This document shows positions 59,751 through 64,000 of a stretch of DNA of 64,000 nucleotides, piece by piece. How positions within the stretch are numbered: the first letter of the stretch is position 1; the number at the start of each line of letters is the position of its first letter. The stretch comes from Massospora cicadina. Taxonomy: Eukaryota; Entomophthoromycota; Entomophthoromycetes; Entomophthorales; Entomophthoraceae. The position numbers and the translations under genes are program-made. The DNA is taken from contig JAKSZP010006693.1 of assembly GCA_022478985.1 (NCBI GenBank), positions 62,001 through 126,000 on the forward strand, written 5' to 3'. The notes beneath the pieces are model-generated. The model was not told where the DNA came from. It saw only the letters and a program-made list of their open reading frames with translations, and did no database searches.

Positions 59751-59944
59751 CATGGGCGCAGACTAATCTCCTCTGTGAGATTATCAAACTAGATTCAGTC
59801 ATGAATTGAATAGGTTGCAATAGTGATTGCAACAAGAAAGTAAAGTTTTATTAGTGTTTTCTTTAACGTTTCATTATTTACATTTTTATTATTACATCTT
59901 GGTGGGCCCTTTAGTGGGCACAAGGTTTTGGCTTTTCATAAAAA

Positions 59945-60531
59945 AACTGAATATCATATATTTGAGATGCCTGGATTAGTGGGAACAGAAGTTGAAAATG
60001 GTCTTCAGGATGTCTCAATACTTCAGAATGGCTGGAGAAAGGCGATGGCATAGCACGTTTGCTTCTTCAGGGTCTGGCATTATGAACTACCCTAAGATAC
60101 CAATTATAGTAACTATGCAACAAACAAAATAGGTATAAATTCTCATAAAAATATAAAATAACCATTACTAGTTAAAGGATTTGATATTTTAAGGGTGACT
60201 AAGTGATTTGTGGAAGCTGAGGCACTCAAGTCCTTTTTTAGGATCTTTACTTAACATCCAGTAAAAGGATTTAAGCTTCAGTATTTCTCTTTGGTCAGAT
60301 TCAGGATTGTTGGCCTCCCATTGCGTGAGGGCGCTTGGATGGCAACCACTGGTGTTGAGACAGAGTCTCATATCATGAAGATTCTAGGATCTCCTTTATT
60401 AATTCTTGCCTAGTTAAGGTCAAGGGATCATTTGATGATGATCCAATCAAATCTGGAAGTCTTGATCCCAAAAGAAAATGATCAAACGTTTATCTATCCA
60501 ATATTGAGATAATCTGGGCTGTTACTTAATA
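59945..60531 (-). repeat. 5' LTR of gypsy element E (approximate)
   Basis: Aligned with 46,100-46,698. Between this LTR and LINE-2 remain about 80 bases of element E leader (59,867-59,945). I could not identify a primer-binding site with confidence. Confidence 0.7.
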
Positions 60532-61604
60532 GGAATGATGACATACTTCTTTTAGAAACTTTAAATTTCTAAAATTTTTCTTGTAGTAAATTACGGTGAC
60601 CTTTTTAGCCATGTTTACAGTTTTTTGAATTACTGGACCATAGTAGACTTTTTTCTACCAACATATATAAAGTACTTTAGTCAGCTGTTATCAGAATAAC
60701 GAGATATGAAGGGGAATAGCTCTCCAAACTTTACCATGATGGATAAAAAGTTAGAGATGATGTGATAAGTTATGTTCTACAAAAATATTGGTAATGGAAA
60801 GAGCATATTGAGATTTTATTTGTATTACAGTAATAACAGGCAATGAAATGGGTCCCTAAACCAAAATTTATTGGTAGTCATTATGTTATAATGTCTGGAG
60901 AGGGGCAATGATACTTCAAAGACTACTTTTTTTTATAAAAGTTAAATACTAAAAAGCAATAACATAAAAAGAAGAGAATTTTAATGTAAAAGGCAATATT
61001 TCTACCTTTCTTTGGGGGTTTACAGATTTGGTAGGATATTGAATCTCCAATTTAGCAAGATCTTAACTGGACTAACTATATTAGAATCCTTAGTTAGGGG
61101 TAGATTGTAATTGAGGGGTTGAATCAGTTGATAATAGAGGGTTCAAAGGATTAAGTTCCAACTACACAACCCTCAAGCTCTTGCCAAGGGGAAGCATAAG
61201 TACTAAAAATGGCTGTGTAACTGATTTATCACGGTACCAGTTGAAGTGGTGGCAATGGATTCTTCTGGATCACGTTGATACATTCCCAATAGGGTACATA
61301 CCAAGTTTTTTAGCTTGTGATGTTGGCCCCCATGGCGGTGTAATAAAAATTAAATTTACCCATAAAATACTTCAGTAGAGCAGTCTTTATGACATTAGTT
61401 TTATATCCTCCTTATAAATGATTCCTTAGATTGATTCTTTAGTCATGACTTAAATCATATGATTTCATCACTTAATCATCTCAAAGTAAGCTCAGAAATA
61501 TAAGGATTAGCCAATTTGAGTATTAACTGAATGCTAAAGGAAGGAGGGAATTTTTTCATATAGGCCTTACAAGGAGACATATAGATGGGTCAGTGATAGC
61601 TTAA

Positions 61605-61845
61605 CCCTTTGCACTTTGCTGTCCCCTCTCAGGGGACATCATAATTCTAGCATATCACTCGGATGTCCCTCTCAGGAGACATTAAAGTTTATTAATTCCC
61701 CATAATCACTAATAAATTTTAATGTCCCCTGAGAGGGACATCTGAGTGATATGCTAGAATTATGATGTCCCCTTAGAGGGGACAGTGGAGTGAAAAGGGC
61801 TAGAATTACAATGTTTCCTGAGTGGGGACAGCGGAGTGCAAAGGG
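61605..61845. mobile_element. piggyBac-type MITE (241 bp) with TTAA target duplication
   Basis: The element begins CCCTTTGCACTTTGCTGTCC and ends with the inverted match GGACAGCGGAGTGCAAAGGG, and TTAA sits directly outside both ends (61,601-61,604 and 61,846-61,849). CCCTTTG-type ends plus TTAA are the hallmark of piggyBac. Most of the 241 bp forms a long imperfect hairpin. The right arm has the terminal module twice (a second CCCTTTTCACTCCACTGTCC-like copy, read inward on the minus strand), so the arms are unequal. There is no coding capacity; a transposase elsewhere would be needed. Confidence 0.9.
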
Positions 61846-62031
61846 TTAAATAATAGGCAAGAAGTGCACTGGGGAGGTAGGCACACCCATGAATGTGATC
61901 AATCGCCACTGGTTTTCACAAGCTAGAAATTAGATTGCTATTAGTCCCTCTCTACAGTTCTGTTTGTAGCAGGTGGTACATAGTGGTTAATAGGGATAAT
62001 TCCCATAATAGAAGTTAATTCTTAAATTTTT

Positions 62032-62106
62032 AATAGATAAGTTGATCTACATCGATGAATCCCCCCTTGGGTTGGGACCATCCAGTACTAAAAAAATAGA
62101 TAAGTT
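62032..62106 (+). mobile_element. 51-nt micro-retroposon with 12-bp target duplication
   Basis: AATAGATAAGTT occurs at 62,032-62,043 and 62,095-62,106. The insert of 51 nt begins GATCTACATCGATGAATC and ends GGGACCATCCAGTACTAAAAA. This is the longest of three copies of the same A-tailed 3' end (others at 20.11 and 37.19 kb). It lies inside the integrase remnant of element F. Confidence 0.82.
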
Positions 62107-62323
62107 AGTCCCATTATTGGAAAGATGATCTATGACAACCATGTTAGGTAAAAAATCTTTTAATAAATAAATGATGCATTAGCCATTGCGCTAGTTTTGG
62201 TCGCAGAATAGCCTTAACCCACTTAGTTAAGTGTCAATGACCATAATAGCACAATTTCCATATAAAGATGCTGGAAATGGCCCAATAATATTAATGCTAA
62301 CTGTGTCAAAATCGGAGCATGGC

Positions 62324-64000
62324 TGTAATGATTGACAATTGTATGTGAATCTCATAAGGTTGGAAATTATGAGATTTAAGTATGTTGATTTTTACAATTC
62401 TGTTATTCTAAGCAGGATTTTCTTATTTGGTCCAATAACAGAATAATTAAATTAATTTTTTAATTGGTTGTTCATTCTAAGGTTCCCCCATTTTACCGCC
62501 AAGTTGCCTGGATGCCATCAATTCCAGAGGCTTTTGCGCCCCTCATTATGCATAATTCATTTAGCCTTTCTTTAGAAGTATTTCAAAGCAAAGTCAGCCC
62601 TGATGGGCCTCACTTTGGAATTCTATTTCAACTTTGAGTCTACTTTAAATAAAGGCCTCTTTTCGCTGAACTTGTTTTATTTAAATTTATTTATTTAAAA
62701 CGAGGTCAGGGGTGTAGATGGCGGTGTCATAGGAGGAAGGAAGGGGGTGGATGCGCCAGGATCCTTTTGGAGTGGTCCTGCCCTGGCTAGAGGGGAGCCA
62801 GAGTGGCCTGAGGTGACAGAGGCCAGTTGTCTGCACCTCAGCCCAGTGACATCAAGGTTTCAGAGGTTGTGGGGAGGCACCTCCATCCGGAGGCCCAAGG
62901 TGACAGAGGCTGGTGCACCACACCTCAGCCCGGTGTGCCTGGAAGGGCCTCCAATTGGACAGGACCATTCAGAGTTGGTACAACCACATATGGGGGGAGT
63001 GGTTTAGGGCTGGTGGCGGGCTGGGCCTTGGGAGCCCCATCTGTTACATAATTCCAAAGTCACCTTACCTTGGCGGGCTGTGGTACCAGCCAGCCCACAA
63101 GATGGCCGCGGTCAATGTCCCAAGCATTGTCATGTGCCATCAGTCCCTTTTGTTGGTTTGTAGGGCCTTCCAATGAAGGGGATGGGGAGCTTAGGGTGGG
63201 CAGACTGCTGGCAGTTGATGGCCTCTTGTGCCCACCAGGAGACCTCTGGAGAACCCATTGATTTGATCTGGGGGCTCTGGGTTTTTGGTCAATTTCCCCA
63301 AGTTGCTCACGAAAAAGAGCCCCTGGCAAAACTAGTTGTTGGTCGCTGCATGCCTGCCTTGCTGGTTCAGATCCAAATCCGCCAGGATTTCCATTTTTTA
63401 CAAGAGGGTAGTATAACGATTGTTGATCATATGTGAATCTCATAAGGTTGGGAATTGTGAGATTCATGTATGTTGATTGTTGCATTTTCGTTATTCTGAG
63501 CAGGATTTTCCTATTTGGTCCAGTAACGGAATAAATAAATTAAATCATTTAATTGGTTGTTAGTTCTGAGATTCCCCCATTTCACCGCCAAGTTGCCTGG
63601 ATGCCATCAATTCCAGAGGCTTTTGCGCCCCTCATTATGCACAATTCATTTAGCTTTTTTTAGAAGTATTTCAAAGCAAGGTCAGCCCTGATAGGCCTCA
63701 CTTTGGAATTCTATTCCAACTTCAAGTCTACTTCAGATAAAGGCCGCTTTTTGCTGAACTTGTTTTATTTAAATTTATTTATTTAAAGCGAGGTTGGGGT
63801 GCAGATGGCGGTGCCATAGGAGGAAAGAAAAGGGGCGGATGCGCCAGGATCCTTTTGGAGTGGTCCTGCCCTGGCTAGAGGGGAGCCAGAGTGGCTGAGG
63901 TGACAGAGGCTGGTTGGCCACACTCCAGACCGGTGACCCTGAGGCGTCAGAGGTCGTGGGGAGGCACCTCCGCCCGGAAGCCTGAGGTGACAGAGGCTGG
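62324..64000. repeat. Direct repeat, period 1,088 bp (LTR pair or tandem unit), cut by the window end
   Basis: The sequence from 62,324 (TGTAATGATTG) recurs from 63,412 (TATAACGATTG) and stays alignable to the last base of the window, at least 588 bp, with little indel change. The left part is AT-rich and has AATAAAGGCCTCTTTTCGC, like an LTR polyadenylation site. The right part, from about 62,700, is GC-rich and contains its own imperfect repeat of some 88 bp (GAGGTGACAGAGGC at 62,810 and 62,897). If these are LTRs, the interior is at most about 500 bp, as in a TRIM element. An open stretch on the minus strand (63,485-63,060, 141 codons) shows no motif. Confidence 0.7.

Larger units (their letters stand above)
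55012..59847 (-). mobile_element. Non-LTR retrotransposon LINE-2, 19-bp target duplication, nested in element E
   Basis: TTATTAGTGTTTTCTTTAA occurs at 54,993-55,011 and 59,848-59,866 and fixes the borders. The 4.84-kb element is a close relative of LINE-1 (shared 5' start GCGCAGACTAATCTCCTCTG near 59,770 and shared 3' tail). It is shorter mainly because the ORF1-ORF2 junction is deleted at 58,700. It sits between the 5' LTR and gag of element E, so it is younger than that element. Confidence 0.93.
46100..60531 (-). mobile_element. Ty3/gypsy element E (B family) with two nested retroposons
   Basis: Related sequences at about 46,100-46,698 and 59,945-60,531 align over some 590 bp (shared GAAGTTGAAAATGGTCT, AACCACTGG.GTTGA, CATTTGATGATGATCCAA) and are taken as the 3' and 5' LTRs. 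On the minus strand the interior has gag, protease, dUTPase-like domain, RT, RNase H and integrase, in the same order as element B and similar in sequence. Without the inserts at 48,664-50,551 and 55,012-59,847 the element would be about 7.7 kb. The outer LTR ends are uncertain by a few tens of bp. No duplication was identified. Confidence 0.82.
60600..62323 (-). mobile_element. Ty3/gypsy element F, 3' part (B family), interrupted by a MITE
   Basis: 60,600-61,172 resembles the LTR of element B in part (GATATTGAATCTCCAA.., TTAGACTG-like block). 61,170-61,370 matches the region just inside the B 3' LTR, including CCCTCAAGCTCTTGCC. 61,500-61,600 and 61,850 onward match the integrase end, and 62,060-62,320 gives minus-strand integrase core (SINIIGPFPASLYGNCAIMV). 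It is cut at 62,324 by the next repeat. The gene is too broken to list by frames. Confidence 0.68.

Noticed and set aside
63060..63485. 141-codon minus-strand ORF between the two copies of the 1,088-bp repeat
   Set aside because: It runs across the repeat border into LTR-like sequence, has no recognisable motif, and other frames on both strands are open over the same GC-rich interval.
1..64000. Bacterial-type systems (CRISPR arrays, operons, toxin-antitoxin, phage)
   Set aside because: Spliced gene structure, LTR and LINE elements and the lack of operons show this is eukaryotic nuclear DNA. No spacer-repeat array is seen.

Overview
The window looks like a transposon-dense, AT-rich region of a large fungal nuclear genome. 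I see only one host gene with confidence: a six-exon CAF1/POP2 (CCR4-NOT deadenylase) gene at 33,946-35,384. Its exons join in frame through GT..AG introns of 40-169 nt, several with a CTAAC/CTAAT-like branch site. The protein keeps the '[11 protein letters not shown]' stretch of animal, basidiomycete and early-diverging fungal CAF1 and lacks the insertion I associate with Pezizomycotina. A basidiomycete or a Mucoromycota-type fungus is therefore likelier than a truffle-like ascomycete. That placement is an inference.

Layout. 1-3,142: inner part of a Ty3/gypsy element (A, minus). 3,143-10,112: a complete but decayed gypsy element B (minus) with two LTRs. 10,113-11,640: unassigned. 11,640-14,776: 5'-truncated gypsy element C (plus) with its 3' LTR, followed at once by a 5'-truncated LINE tail to about 15,500. 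15,500-22,872: mostly AT-rich DNA holding a solo LTR of the C family (19,841-20,430). 22,889-28,171: nearly full-length LINE-1 (minus) with a 16-bp target duplication. 28,188-37,796: AT-rich DNA around CAF1. 37,802-44,943: gypsy element D (minus), a chromodomain element with 1.3-kb LTRs and a 5-bp target duplication. About 46,100-60,531: gypsy element E (minus, related to B), into which two retroposons have inserted: a 1.9-kb ORF-bearing element (48,664-50,551) and LINE-2 (55,012-59,847). About 60,600-62,323: 3' part of a B-like gypsy element F carrying a piggyBac-type MITE (61,605-61,845). 62,324-64,000: a direct repeat of period 1,088 bp cut by the window end.

The most distinctive biology is the B/E family. 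Both copies carry a collagen-like Gly-X-Y stretch inside gag and a dUTPase-like domain between protease and reverse transcriptase, giving the order coiled coil - collagen-like - capsid - zinc knuckle - protease - dUTPase - RT - RNase H - integrase. A second thread is LINE-driven retroposition: three unrelated lengths of one short RNA 3' end (18, about 21 and 51 nt) sit between perfect 12-17 bp target duplications, and a non-autonomous ORF-bearing element shares the 3' tail of the LINEs. All mobile-element genes seen here contain stops or frameshifts, so they are annotated as pseudogenes. The domains are real, but the copies are probably inactive.
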